This document shows, in pieces, positions 51,992 to 60,314 of a stretch of 64,000 bases of DNA. The notes below the pieces were generated by a model. That model did no database searches. It was not told the origin of the DNA and saw only the letters and a program-made list of their open reading frames with translations. The DNA comes from JAIESQ01 sp964495375 (lineage in GTDB: Bacteria > Planctomycetota > Planctomycetia > Pirellulales > JAEUIK01). Each line of letters begins with the position of its first letter. Positions within the stretch are counted from its first letter, which is position 1. The stretch spans positions 121,632-185,631 of the forward strand of contig CAZBWM010000003.1 of assembly GCA_964495375.1 (NCBI GenBank), in the 5' to 3' direction. The translations under genes were made by a program, and so were the position numbers.

Positions 51992-53977
51992 TTACAGCTT
52001 CGGCAACTGCGGCTTCTCGGGGCGGGGGAGCTTGCGCAATTCTTCGCTGCGGACTCCCATGGGCGGCTGGTTGTTGCCGGCGGCCATTTGCGGCCGCGGC
52101 GGCGGCGCGACATACCCCTCCTCGATCTGAAAACCGAGCGCATCCTTCAACTCGCGGGCCGCCAATTGTTCCCAGGGTGTGCCGCGGTTTTGTTCGACGC
52201 ACCGTGTCAGCAAGCGCGTGGCTTCGGCTGCCTGCCGCTCGGCCGCCGAGCCAAAGCGGATCGCGCTGGCCGGCTTGAACCGCCAACGGTTCGACTGCTT
52301 GTCGACGAAGTCGGCCCCTTTGCCTTTCATCTCGGCGCAGGCCCAGTTGTATTCGTTGGCTCGCACTTCCATGGCCAGCAGCCGGCCGTAGGTCAGGTCG
52401 TACCAGGCGCGCCAGCGCGGCGAGCGCTCCTGCTCGTAGAAACGCTCCATCCCTTTAGGGCCGAAGGGAGCGAGCGCCGCTTCGATCGTCACCAGGTTGA
52501 AGGCCACGGTCCGCTGCGCATCGAGCAGTTGCTGCTGGAAGTTCTCACCGGTCGGCTCGAACTCCAGCCGCGGCGTCCCCTTGAGCTTCTGGCTGTGCGT
52601 GATGTCTACGGCCTTCAATACCGCTTGCCGAAGCGGGCTTTCGCGCACGTGCCGCAAGTACTCGTTCGGCGCGCTGTAGTCGGGCAGATAGGGGCGCATC
52701 ACATCGAGCGAGAAAGGCGAGCGATCGGCCTTGGCGTCGTTGATGAAGTACGCGCCGCCGCTTTCGACCGCCAGCCGCGTGAGCGCGAATGGCCCCGTGC
52801 CCGCCCGCAGTTCGTCGAGCTGATCGTCGCCGAACCAGTAGGGCAATCGCAGCAACTCATAACGTAGCGTGTCGGGGCCGCGGTCGACTTCGATCGGGTA
52901 AATGCGTCCGTCCTGTGGGTGGCGGTAAGCATGCGTCCCCTTCTCGTTACCGAACATGCTCGACGGTCCTACCGTGAACACCGGCACCGACAGCTTCTGG
53001 CAAACGCCGACCGACTCTTCGAGCCGGGCGTAGTCGTCGCCCGATTCATCGGTCCAGACAATCACCATCAGCCGCCGGCCATCGCGTCCTTTGAGCACGC
53101 GATACTGTTCAAGCGTTTCGACCACGCACGAAAATACGTTTTCCACGCCCGAGTCATCGATCGGCACCTCGCGAATCGCCTGCACTACGCGGGGCGTCTC
53201 GTTCGTCGGCGGCACCAGGAAGCGCGTCTCGGCGCCGAAGCTGACCACCGCGTTCAACAGCGCCTCGGGGCGAATCGTGCCGAGCGTTTCAATCTCCTGA
53301 AACACGCGTTCCAGCCGCTCGGCGATGATCTGCCGATCGTCGACCAGGCTGATCGACGCGTCCATCAACCAGCAGACAAGCAGGTCGCATTGCTCGAGGT
53401 TGGTCATGATCTCGTGCGTGATCCGATCGACGGCCCCCTCGACTGTGGCGATTTCCTCGCTGGCCCCGCCGGGGCGAATGAGCGTCGGGTCACTTTCGAA
53501 TGCGTCGATCCGCATTTCGTCGGCCAGGGCGATCGACGGCGCATCGAGGTCGTAGGTTTCGACCGGCAGCGTGACCTGGGGATCGTCGCTCTCCGTGGCC
53601 GCGATCGCCAACGGTTCGGCCTCGAAAACACTCTCGCTCGGCTCGTCGGCGGCTTCGGCCATCCGCATGGGAATGGGATCAAGGATTTCGTCGGGCAGCT
53701 CGTGATCGAGCATCGTTTGAATCTGCAGCACGAACTGCTTCGTGTAGCCGGCGATTGTCAACTGGGCCGCGACCAGCAGCAGCGCCAAGTGCAAGAAGCT
53801 GCTGATGGCGCCAGCCCCCGCGCCGGCGCGTGCGAACTGCCGCAAGCCAGGGCTTAGCTCGGCGACACGCTGCCAGGGGGTGACGCGCTCGAAGGGGCTC
53901 GCGAGCGAACGATCACCCAGCGCGGCCTGTCGCCGCTGGGCTTTGAGTTCTCGCAGCCGATGAAGCACCCCGCGCAT
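51992..53977 (-). CDS. Membrane-anchored VWA-like protein
   Basis: 661 residues. One N-terminal membrane segment (ISSFLHLALLLVAAQLTIA) at about residue 75 anchors it; the bulk is extracytoplasmic. About 90-190 is acidic and Pro/Glu-rich. About 195-410 resembles a von Willebrand A domain with the MIDAS-type start CWLMDASISLVDD (D-x-S-x-S) and LMVIVWTDESGDDYA. The C-terminal 150 residues are helical with conserved-looking YDLTYGRLLAMEVRANEYNW and a Pro-rich tail. Probably a metal-dependent adhesion or scaffolding protein. ATG ending at 53977 preferred; GTG at 54022 is an alternative. Confidence 0.75.
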   Translation of the reverse strand: MRGVLHRLRELKAQRRQAALGDRSLASPFERVTPWQRVAELSPGLRQFARAGAGAGAISSFLHLALLLVAAQLTIAGYTKQFVLQIQTMLDHELPDEILDPIPMRMAEAADEPSESVFEAEPLAIAATESDDPQVTLPVETYDLDAPSIALADEMRIDAFESDPTLIRPGGASEEIATVEGAVDRITHEIMTNLEQCDLLVCWLMDASISLVDDRQIIAERLERVFQEIETLGTIRPEALLNAVVSFGAETRFLVPPTNETPRVVQAIREVPIDDSGVENVFSCVVETLEQYRVLKGRDGRRLMVIVWTDESGDDYARLEESVGVCQKLSVPVFTVGPSSMFGNEKGTHAYRHPQDGRIYPIEVDRGPDTLRYELLRLPYWFGDDQLDELRAGTGPFALTRLAVESGGAYFINDAKADRSPFSLDVMRPYLPDYSAPNEYLRHVRESPLRQAVLKAVDITHSQKLKGTPRLEFEPTGENFQQQLLDAQRTVAFNLVTIEAALAPFGPKGMERFYEQERSPRWRAWYDLTYGRLLAMEVRANEYNWACAEMKGKGADFVDKQSNRWRFKPASAIRFGSAAERQAAEATRLLTRCVEQNRGTPWEQLAARELKDALGFQIEEGYVAPPPRPQMAAGNNQPPMGVRSEELRKLPRPEKPQLPKL

Positions 53978-54333
53978 CGCGACGCACCTGCGAAAGTTTG
54001 CCTGTAACTGCCGCCCAGGCACTTGTTACCACCCAACTGCGATTCTATCCCGCGAGCGCCGGCGAACCTAGCAGGAAACACCCCAGGACGAGGCGGAGGG
54101 GGGGTGGGAAAGCCATCTGAATATGCCACCACCGACCGAATTGCTTGACCTAAGGAACCAGGGCTCCGTACGCTAAATGATCCTAATTGCGATTTGGGGG
54201 AGTTTCCCCCAAAGTCCCAGGATGCTCCGAGAACGCTAGTGACGGCCGCCTGATCGATCCACCGCGAAGAGTTGTTTCTACGCGGTGCCCGCCGTACTGC
54301 GATTCCCACAGTTCTCGGAGCTCCGTCCGTCCC
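53978..54333. other. Divergent intergenic region with a hairpin
   Basis: 356 bases between the VWA gene and the PEP-CTERM gene. It contains the perfect hairpin at 54193-54213 and a weak promoter-like TTGACC with TACGCT 18 nt further on (about 54147-54176). No gene seen. Confidence 0.5.
54193..54213. promoter_or_regulatory. 9-bp perfect hairpin in a leader region
   Basis: TTTGGGGGA, a 3-nt loop GTT, then TCCCCCAAA. It lies about 120 nt before the PEP-CTERM start at 54334 and just after the weak promoter-like sequence, so it would be near the 5' end of that mRNA. It may stabilise the transcript or act as an attenuator; no T-run follows. Confidence 0.4.
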
Positions 54334-54891
54334 ATGATCCGCCCCGTCACGCTGATTTTGCGCCCGCTGGTCGCTATCGTCTGTTGCTGTGTCTGGCTGT
54401 CAACCGGTTCGCTGGCTCGCGCCGGCACCGTTTACTTCATGGTGGCCGAGTTGCCCGGCCAGCACGTCCATAACGACTCGTACATTCTGCCGCTCGACGA
54501 TCCGGCCGATATCGCCGCCGCCCGCGACATCATCAAGCAGGGACCAGGCAAAGCCAAAGCGCACATCGCGTTCGCCAGCATCGCGCCGGGGGCCGATGGC
54601 ATCAATCAGAATCTGCTGTCGCCATTTCAGACCTGGTCATGGCACGTAACCGGTCTTCTGGGCTTTGCTGAGCGCGGTGCCGAACTCTACGACGGCTGGC
54701 CGAGTTTTGTCGAAAGCGACGTCGATGGATGGATGGATAACACCAATGGAGTGGTCGGCTTCTGGGGCTATACCGTCGTGGCCGAAGTTGTCATCCCTGA
54801 GCCGGCGAGTTGGGTGCTCGCTTCGCTGGCCAGCGCGGGCGTGGCTGCGGCCGCCTGGCGACGTCGCGCAAAAACCGGCATTCGACAATAA
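54334..54891 (+). CDS. PEP-CTERM surface protein (185 aa)
   Basis: 185 residues. N-terminal signal peptide (LVAIVCCCVWLSTGSLARA), a central 120-residue domain of unknown fold (VYFMVAELPGQHVHNDSYIL, AAARDIIKQG), and the C-terminal sorting signal IPEPASWVLASLASAGVAAA followed by WRRR. PEP-CTERM proteins are exported and processed by exosortase, often into exopolysaccharide-associated surface layers. The ATG at 54334 directly precedes the basic/hydrophobic signal; GGAG lies about 13 nt upstream. Confidence 0.85.
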   Translation: MIRPVTLILRPLVAIVCCCVWLSTGSLARAGTVYFMVAELPGQHVHNDSYILPLDDPADIAAARDIIKQGPGKAKAHIAFASIAPGADGINQNLLSPFQTWSWHVTGLLGFAERGAELYDGWPSFVESDVDGWMDNTNGVVGFWGYTVVAEVVIPEPASWVLASLASAGVAAAAWRRRAKTGIRQ

Positions 54892-55017
54892 CCGCGCCGC
54901 TCCGACGAATGCCCTTGTGAGCGGGTTATGCTCGGGTTCCGGCAGTTGGCCTTTCTTTCGCGGGGGGGGCCACTAAAATGCCCGGATTCGCATCAACCGC
55001 ATAGAGGTGAACCAGGC

Positions 55018-55584
55018 GTGGCCAAGACTGCGAGTCCTAACAAACCGACACCGGCGGGGATCGATCCCTCGATCGACCTGAAGGATCGCTACCTGGCTGC
55101 CTTCCTGGCCTGGCTGGTCCCCGGCCTGGGGCACTTCTATCAGCGACGCACCGCCAAGGGAGTGCTCTTCTGCGTGATGATCTTGAGCACCTTTTGCTAC
55201 GGGCTGGTCCTCGGCAAGGGGCGCGTCGTGTATGCCTCGTTCGGTCCACAAGAGTACCGCTTGCATTACCTGAGCCAGATCGGCGCGGGGCTCCCTGCCT
55301 TGCCGGCGCTGGTCCAATGGCAGCGGGCGCGCAGCGGCAAGGCGCCGCTGTTCGGCGAATCGCGATTCATGGCGACGCCCGATTACGAGCGAGGCGAGCT
55401 GGCGGAATTACACCTGAAACTCAATCGCCGCTGGGAGCTGGGGAGCGTCTTCACGATGATTGCCGGGCTTTTGAATTTCCTGGTGATCTACGACGCCTTT
55501 GCCGGGCCCGCCGATGCCGGGCGACATCCGCCGCAACAGAATCCCATCGAACGTGCGCCGCCGAAGTCGACAAACTCCGTTTAG
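55018..55584 (+). CDS. DUF6677-like membrane protein
   Basis: 188 residues with a GTG start at 55018 preceded by AGAGGTGA. Hydrophobic segments: LAAFLAWLVPGLGHFYQ, GVLFCVMILSTFCYGLVLG and FTMIAGLLNFLVIYDAFAG. The block AWLVPGLGHFYQRRTAKGV is typical of planctomycete DUF6677-type and TM2-like proteins. An inner-membrane protein of unknown function. It is followed by a second small membrane gene 77 nt downstream. Confidence 0.78.
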   Translation: MAKTASPNKPTPAGIDPSIDLKDRYLAAFLAWLVPGLGHFYQRRTAKGVLFCVMILSTFCYGLVLGKGRVVYASFGPQEYRLHYLSQIGAGLPALPALVQWQRARSGKAPLFGESRFMATPDYERGELAELHLKLNRRWELGSVFTMIAGLLNFLVIYDAFAGPADAGRHPPQQNPIERAPPKSTNSV

Positions 55585-55661
55585 GGTGGGCCGAGCATTT
55601 CCCCGCCTCGCCCGCCCAATGTACAGCGCGCCAGCTAGCGGGAAGTGAAGGAGAGACAATC

Positions 55662-55862
55662 GTGCCGGTTTTGTTTGCCATGATGAAGAGCGACTTGTGG
55701 TATAGCATCCCCCTGCTGGTGGCCATTAGCCTCGTCTATTCCGGCACTCGTCACGAGCCGATGGGGGACATCGTCCGGCACGCGATTCGGTTCGCCATTT
55801 GGTCGGTGATCATCCTGGGGGCGATCTTTGCCTTGCTCTATTTCGTGTCGGAAAACTTGTAG
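55662..55862 (+). CDS. Small membrane protein (66 aa), GTG start
   Basis: 66 residues: DLWYSIPLLVAISLVYSGT and AIRFAIWSVIILGAIFALLY are two membrane segments joined by a short polar loop (RHEPMGDIVRH). The GTG at 55662 has a strong AAGGAGAG 8 nt upstream; ATGs at 55680/55683 are weaker choices. The family is not named by me, but the pairing with a DUF6677-like gene recurs in planctomycetes to my recollection. It is too short for most gene finders. Confidence 0.72.
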   Translation: MPVLFAMMKSDLWYSIPLLVAISLVYSGTRHEPMGDIVRHAIRFAIWSVIILGAIFALLYFVSENL

Positions 55863-55928
55863 TCGGCGGCAGTTGGTGGTTAGTTGTTGGTTGGCAGCGC
55901 TCGAGTCCTCGACCAATCGCCACGAACT

Positions 55929-56750
55929 ATGAAGCTGGTGCCTGCGATGTTCCGCTCGCGTCTCCGTGCGGCTCGTTTGTTTGTTGTGCCGCGCTCGCTT
56001 TTCCCGCTCACGCTGGTCGCGGCAATGTTCGCACTCGCGGGCTGCGGTTCGTCGAGCCCGCCGGCCGATGTCTCGCAAGGCAAGTGGGCACAATCTTCAG
56101 AAACGACGACGACGGCCGCGGCCGCCGCCAAGCCGGCCATCGAAGTGGTCGACACCACGAAGCTCAAGCCGTTGGGCGAAGAGCTCGCGCCGCTGGATGA
56201 TGGCCGCGTGACGCTCGCCCCCCCGGCCGATTGGGTGTTGGGCCCGCGCAACAAGGATCGGCTGGCGCTATTCCAGCTTGCCCCTGACGACGCGTACCCC
56301 TCAATCGTGTTGATGGTCTCCGAAGTTCAAGATGCGGTGACGCTGTCCTCGGAAAACGTGGACGCCTTCGCGGCCGAGTTGCAGTCGCAGCTCGACGCCG
56401 AAATGGCCGCCAAAAAATTCGAGCTCGGCGAACCGGTCAAGGCAGTGCAGATCGGCGACTTTCTCGGCGTCACTTATATGCGCACGGCTAAAGCAAAGAA
56501 CACCCGGCTCGAACGCTGCTTTCTCGAAACGGTCCACGCGGGCCGTCGCTATCAACTCGAGATGCGCACGCGAGCCGGCTCGCTACACCGCTTTCGACCG
56601 TATCTGTACGCGGTCGCGCAAGGGATGAAGTTTGGCACGGCGAGCGGAACAGCAGAGCCCGCTGCAACAGCACCCGCAGAAACAACGCCGGCGACACCAC
56701 CGGCCACCGAGCCGGCACCAAGCGCGGAGACCGCACCGGCCAGCCCGTAG
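55929..56750 (+). CDS. Lipoprotein of unknown function
   Basis: 273 residues. After a basic N-terminus and hydrophobic core (LFPLTLVAAMFALAGC), the lipobox LAGC predicts lipidation. The mature domain (about 60-245) holds LAPPADWVLGPRNKDRLALF and a later GDFLGVTYMRTAKAKNT plus YQLEMRTRAGSLHRF, a compact alpha/beta domain that I do not recognise (it recalls small stress-type or PsbP-like folds only loosely). The last 40 residues are Ala/Pro/Thr-rich, low complexity. Start ATG 55929; an ATG at 55947 is the alternative. Confidence 0.7.
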   Translation: MKLVPAMFRSRLRAARLFVVPRSLFPLTLVAAMFALAGCGSSSPPADVSQGKWAQSSETTTTAAAAAKPAIEVVDTTKLKPLGEELAPLDDGRVTLAPPADWVLGPRNKDRLALFQLAPDDAYPSIVLMVSEVQDAVTLSSENVDAFAAELQSQLDAEMAAKKFELGEPVKAVQIGDFLGVTYMRTAKAKNTRLERCFLETVHAGRRYQLEMRTRAGSLHRFRPYLYAVAQGMKFGTASGTAEPAATAPAETTPATPPATEPAPSAETAPASP

Positions 56751-56880
56751 CCCTAAGCTAGGCACCGCCGATTTGCCGCGACCTGCTCCTCTCGGCTATC
56801 CTCTTAGGCAGTTCGCAACTTCGAGATCCACTGGCGCTCGTCGCAAAACAACGTGGCGCGCCCGCCGGAGACTCGCCTCG

Positions 56881-58338
56881 ATGACCAGGCCCGACGTCCC
56901 CATTCCACCGCCGCAGTTGCCCGCTCCGCTGGCGCGTGAACACGTTTCGCGGCGCCAACTGCTCGAGATCGGCTGTTCGAGCTTGTTGGGTATGGGCCTG
57001 TCGGGAGTGCTGGCCGGCCGCGCTCGGGCAAAAGAGAGAATCGAAGGCGAAGCATCGACCATTACCGCAAGTGGATCGCCGCCACGGGCCAAGTCCGTGC
57101 TGTTCGTCTTCCTGTTCGGCGGGCCGAGCCATCTCGATACGTTTGACCCCAAGCCGGAGGCCCCGGCCGAGTTTCGTGGCGCGTACGCGCCGATCGCCAC
57201 GCAATTGCCTGGTTTATACCTCTGCGAGCATTTGCCACGCCTTGCCCAGCAGATGGATAAGGTGGCGCTGGTGCGCACGCTGGCGTCGAACCCGGCGTTC
57301 GGCGACCACCGGTTGGCCGTGCACGGCTTGCTCGGCGGCATCGACGAGTTGCCGGCCGGAGCAGGCTTGGCGGCGTCTCGCCGCGATTGGCCCTGTTGGG
57401 GTTCGGTGCTTGAATCACTGCGGCCGCGCGGCGATGGGCTGCCGACTTGTGTCGCGCTCCCCGGCGAAGTGACCGATCCGGCGACCGGCTCCTATCCGGG
57501 CCAAAGCGGCGGCTTCCTCGGCCCCAAGGTCGATCCGTACCGCTTCGATCGCGATCCGAACAAGCCCGACTATCGCGTCGACGCCAGCTTGAGCCTGACC
57601 GGCGGCATGAGCATCTCGCGACTGGCAGCCAAGCGCGAGCTTTTGACCGAGATCGATCAGCAACGAGCCACGCTGACCACCGCCGCTGAAACCCAGTCGT
57701 TCGCCGGCGAGCAGCAGGCCGCGTTCGACGTGCTCACCTCGGGCAAGCTGGCCGATGCCCTAGCGCTGGAACGCGAAAGCCCGCTGTTGCGCGATCGTTA
57801 TGGCCGGCACCTGTTCGGGCAGTCGTTGTTGTTGGCCCGGCGCTTGATTCAAGCCGGTGTTCCGCTGGTGCAAGCCAACATCAGTTATCAGGCGCTGTGG
57901 GACACGCACTACAACATTTACGACGCGCTGCCTGGGTTGATTCCACCGTTCGACATGGCGATCTCGGCGCTGCTGGAAGACATGCACGTGTTGGGGCTGT
58001 TGGACGAAACGCTCGTCGTCGTGGCGGGTGAGTTCGGTCGCACGCCGAAGATCAAGCAGCCCGACGGCTCGTCGATCTATTTCACCAAACCCGGCCGCGA
58101 TCATTGGATGAACTGCTTCTCGGGCTTCTTCGCCGGCGCTGGGGTGCGCGGCGGGCAGGTGATCGGCCGCTCGGATTCGATTGGCGCGTTTCCCGTCACG
58201 CGTCCTTATACGCACGCGGATATCGGCGCGACGGTTTACTCGGCGCTGGGCATCGACCCGGCGACCACGATCTTCGACTTGCAAGGGCGCCCTGCGCAGT
58301 TAAACCGCGGCGAGCCGATCGCGGCGCTCTATTCCTGA
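56881..58338 (+). CDS. DUF1501 protein, second copy in the window
   Basis: 485 residues. Tat signal with SRRQLLEIGCSSLLGMGLSG after a Pro-rich start. DUF1501 blocks: LFVFLFGGPSHLDTFDPKPE, FGDHRLAVHGLLGG, YGRHLFGQSLLLARRLIQAG, ISYQALWDTHYNIYD, VVAGEFGRTPKIKQ and KPGRDHWMNCFSGFFAGAG. It differs from the copy at 42937 in the middle third and is not a recent duplicate. Exported alkaline-phosphatase-fold protein. No DUF1549/1553 partner is nearby. It follows the lipoprotein by 130 nt and is convergent with the DUF1559 gene. Confidence 0.9.
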   Translation: MTRPDVPIPPPQLPAPLAREHVSRRQLLEIGCSSLLGMGLSGVLAGRARAKERIEGEASTITASGSPPRAKSVLFVFLFGGPSHLDTFDPKPEAPAEFRGAYAPIATQLPGLYLCEHLPRLAQQMDKVALVRTLASNPAFGDHRLAVHGLLGGIDELPAGAGLAASRRDWPCWGSVLESLRPRGDGLPTCVALPGEVTDPATGSYPGQSGGFLGPKVDPYRFDRDPNKPDYRVDASLSLTGGMSISRLAAKRELLTEIDQQRATLTTAAETQSFAGEQQAAFDVLTSGKLADALALERESPLLRDRYGRHLFGQSLLLARRLIQAGVPLVQANISYQALWDTHYNIYDALPGLIPPFDMAISALLEDMHVLGLLDETLVVVAGEFGRTPKIKQPDGSSIYFTKPGRDHWMNCFSGFFAGAGVRGGQVIGRSDSIGAFPVTRPYTHADIGATVYSALGIDPATTIFDLQGRPAQLNRGEPIAALYS

Positions 58339-58390
58339 GAGCCGCGGTGCGCGTGAGCGTAACAGCTCCGCGTAGTCGAGTTCGATCGAA

Positions 58391-59494
58391 TCAATCTTGA
58401 GCCAGCGTGGCGATATCCTGTGCTCCGCGCGTCGCCAGAGCTTGCCAGGTCGGCAGAGCAATCTGGTCGACAAAGAACCGCACCGAGCCATCCATCATCG
58501 AGGCGTTGACTCCGCCGTTGTGACTACTGCGAGCCGAGGCCCACACGTTGCCATCTCGCTGGTTCTGCGTGCAATGCAGAGGATCGCTGTCGGGGATCGA
58601 GGTGCAACAGGCGGGGATCACGTCGTTCTGCACCGCGTTGGGTCCGAACTTGGCGGTAAAGCTGGAAGCCCCCATGCCAGCCCAGGCCCAGGTGCCACGC
58701 CCGTCGGCGGGGTCGTCGTAGGTCAGCACTTCGCTAAGACAAATCGTGTTCGACGAGCCATCGCGCACATCGCGAAAGCGTACGCCTTGGCCCCAGCCTG
58801 CCTTCCAGCGACCGAGCATGGTTTTGTCGTTCAGCCGCTGCACCACGCTCTCCGTGCCGCGTGGCACGATGATCCCAAAGGCACCAGCACGAGTGGGAGA
58901 CTGAAATGACATAATGGTGTCCGAGCCGAAATTGCCCGCGTAGTTACCCTTAGCCAAGTTTTCGAGTTTCCAGCTATCGAGCAATTGTTCGGTTTCGACG
59001 GCGCTAGGACACTTCAAGAACGGTAGTGAGAGGATGCCAAATTCGCGCCAGGAGCGGTTATCTTTATTGCGATCGCAGTCGTCGCAAGCGCTGGCTTCAT
59101 TATCGAGGCAACCCATCAATTTCGCATGCATGGCCGCCTGGTCGATCTGCGGCATGATGTTCGACAACCAGTTGGGTCCCTGGCAGTAGACGCCAATGTC
59201 TGTCCCCGCGGTTTTCCATAGTTTTTGCTTCGGAGAACAATGGGGCAGCCCCGGCGGCAGGCTGCCCATCGAGTCGTGATGGTTGTGCAGGGCAAGGGTC
59301 AACTGCTTGAGATGATTGGTGCACTGCAGTCGGCGGCCCGACTCGCGCGCGGCCTGAATGGCCGGCAGCAAGAGTGCAATCAGCACACCGATGATCGCGA
59401 TTACAACCAGAAGCTCGACGAGCGTAAAGCCGCCGCGGACGCGCGACTCTGTTCTCCGCCGCGACACTTTGAAAGAGAGAATGGATTGGGTCAT
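58391..59494 (-). CDS. DUF1559 pseudopilin-like protein
   Basis: 367 residues. A type IV pilin N-terminus: basic leader, then the prepilin peptidase site GGFTLVELLVVIAIIG (G|FTLVE). The exported domain has AARESGRRLQCTNHLKQLTL and HNHHDSMGSLPPG, and the C-terminal H-X9-DG signature HNGGVNASMMDGSVRF. DUF1559 proteins number in the hundreds in some planctomycetes and are thought to be cell-surface major-pseudopilin-like proteins. Cys pairs in CDDCDRN and CC suggest disulfides. Its start is the ATG ending at 59494. Three PEP-CTERM genes follow upstream on the same strand. Confidence 0.92.
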   Translation of the reverse strand: MTQSILSFKVSRRRTESRVRGGFTLVELLVVIAIIGVLIALLLPAIQAARESGRRLQCTNHLKQLTLALHNHHDSMGSLPPGLPHCSPKQKLWKTAGTDIGVYCQGPNWLSNIMPQIDQAAMHAKLMGCLDNEASACDDCDRNKDNRSWREFGILSLPFLKCPSAVETEQLLDSWKLENLAKGNYAGNFGSDTIMSFQSPTRAGAFGIIVPRGTESVVQRLNDKTMLGRWKAGWGQGVRFRDVRDGSSNTICLSEVLTYDDPADGRGTWAWAGMGASSFTAKFGPNAVQNDVIPACCTSIPDSDPLHCTQNQRDGNVWASARSSHNGGVNASMMDGSVRFFVDQIALPTWQALATRGAQDIATLAQD

Positions 59495-59587
59495 GCCAGC
59501 TCTTCGTGAGACTATCGGCAGGATGAAACAAATGCCGCTGACCCAGCCGGTTCGCGGCTAGGCCAGCGGCCTTTTGAACGACCGCTT

Positions 59588-60247
59588 TTAGACGGCGGCA
59601 GCGCGGCGACGACGCACTGCGAGCAGACCTGCAAGCCCGATTCCCAGCAGCACGACGCTGGCGGGCTCAGGAATCGGCACGACTTGCGTGAGGACCTGCG
59701 CGGCCAGCGTGCTGGCCGATTGCGCGTCGGTGAACACGTTGGCAATCAGGTCCAGACTGCCGGTGTTGAAACCCGGCGTTTCGCCGGTGTAGCTGCCGGT
59801 TGCCAGCAGCAACGGCGAACCATAGACGGTTTGCTCCTGCAGTCCGAAGATGCCGAACGGGGCGGTTGTCGCCAGGTTTCCGGCCGTCTGCCCGAAACCG
59901 TGGATGATCAGCGGCGTCGGCGTCGGAACCGTGAGCTGCGCGCCGGTTAGAGTCGTCGGACCACCCGGCGCACCATCAGCCGAGCGGAATTGGCTGAAAC
60001 CAATCTCACCACTCCCGGCAGGACCGGCGGCGAACTGCCCGAACGGCGCCTTGTTGTCGATCGCCGTGATGTTGCCGGTCAGCGGCACGCCGAACGTGGC
60101 CAGTCCGCCGTTGTCGCCGGCGGAAACGCTGGCGAACAAGTTGAACGTGTTGCCCGGCTGGATGACCAACTGGTAGGTGACCGTCGCGGCCTGCGCCGAC
60201 CCGGCGACCAGCGCCAGAACCAGTGCACTGAGAATATTTCTGAGCAT
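59588..60247 (-). CDS. PEP-CTERM protein (219 aa)
   Basis: 219 residues. Signal peptide MLRNILSALVLALVAGSAQA, a Gly/Thr/Ala-rich beta-type body (TVTYQLVIQPGNTFNLFASV; NITAIDNKAPFG), and the sorting signal PIPEPASVVLLGIGLAGLLA followed by VRRRR. The ATG ending at 60247 has GGAG 6-9 nt upstream. Exported and probably retained or released at the surface through exosortase. The function is unknown. It lies 93 nt after the DUF1559 start region and 67 nt before the next PEP-CTERM stop. Confidence 0.85.
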   Translation of the reverse strand: MLRNILSALVLALVAGSAQAATVTYQLVIQPGNTFNLFASVSAGDNGGLATFGVPLTGNITAIDNKAPFGQFAAGPAGSGEIGFSQFRSADGAPGGPTTLTGAQLTVPTPTPLIIHGFGQTAGNLATTAPFGIFGLQEQTVYGSPLLLATGSYTGETPGFNTGSLDLIANVFTDAQSASTLAAQVLTQVVPIPEPASVVLLGIGLAGLLAVRRRRAAAV

Positions 60248-60314
60248 GTTTATCTCCAAAACTAGCTAAATGCTTTGAACTGATTAGCGAAACTTCAGAC
60301 AGCGATTTGCTTGA

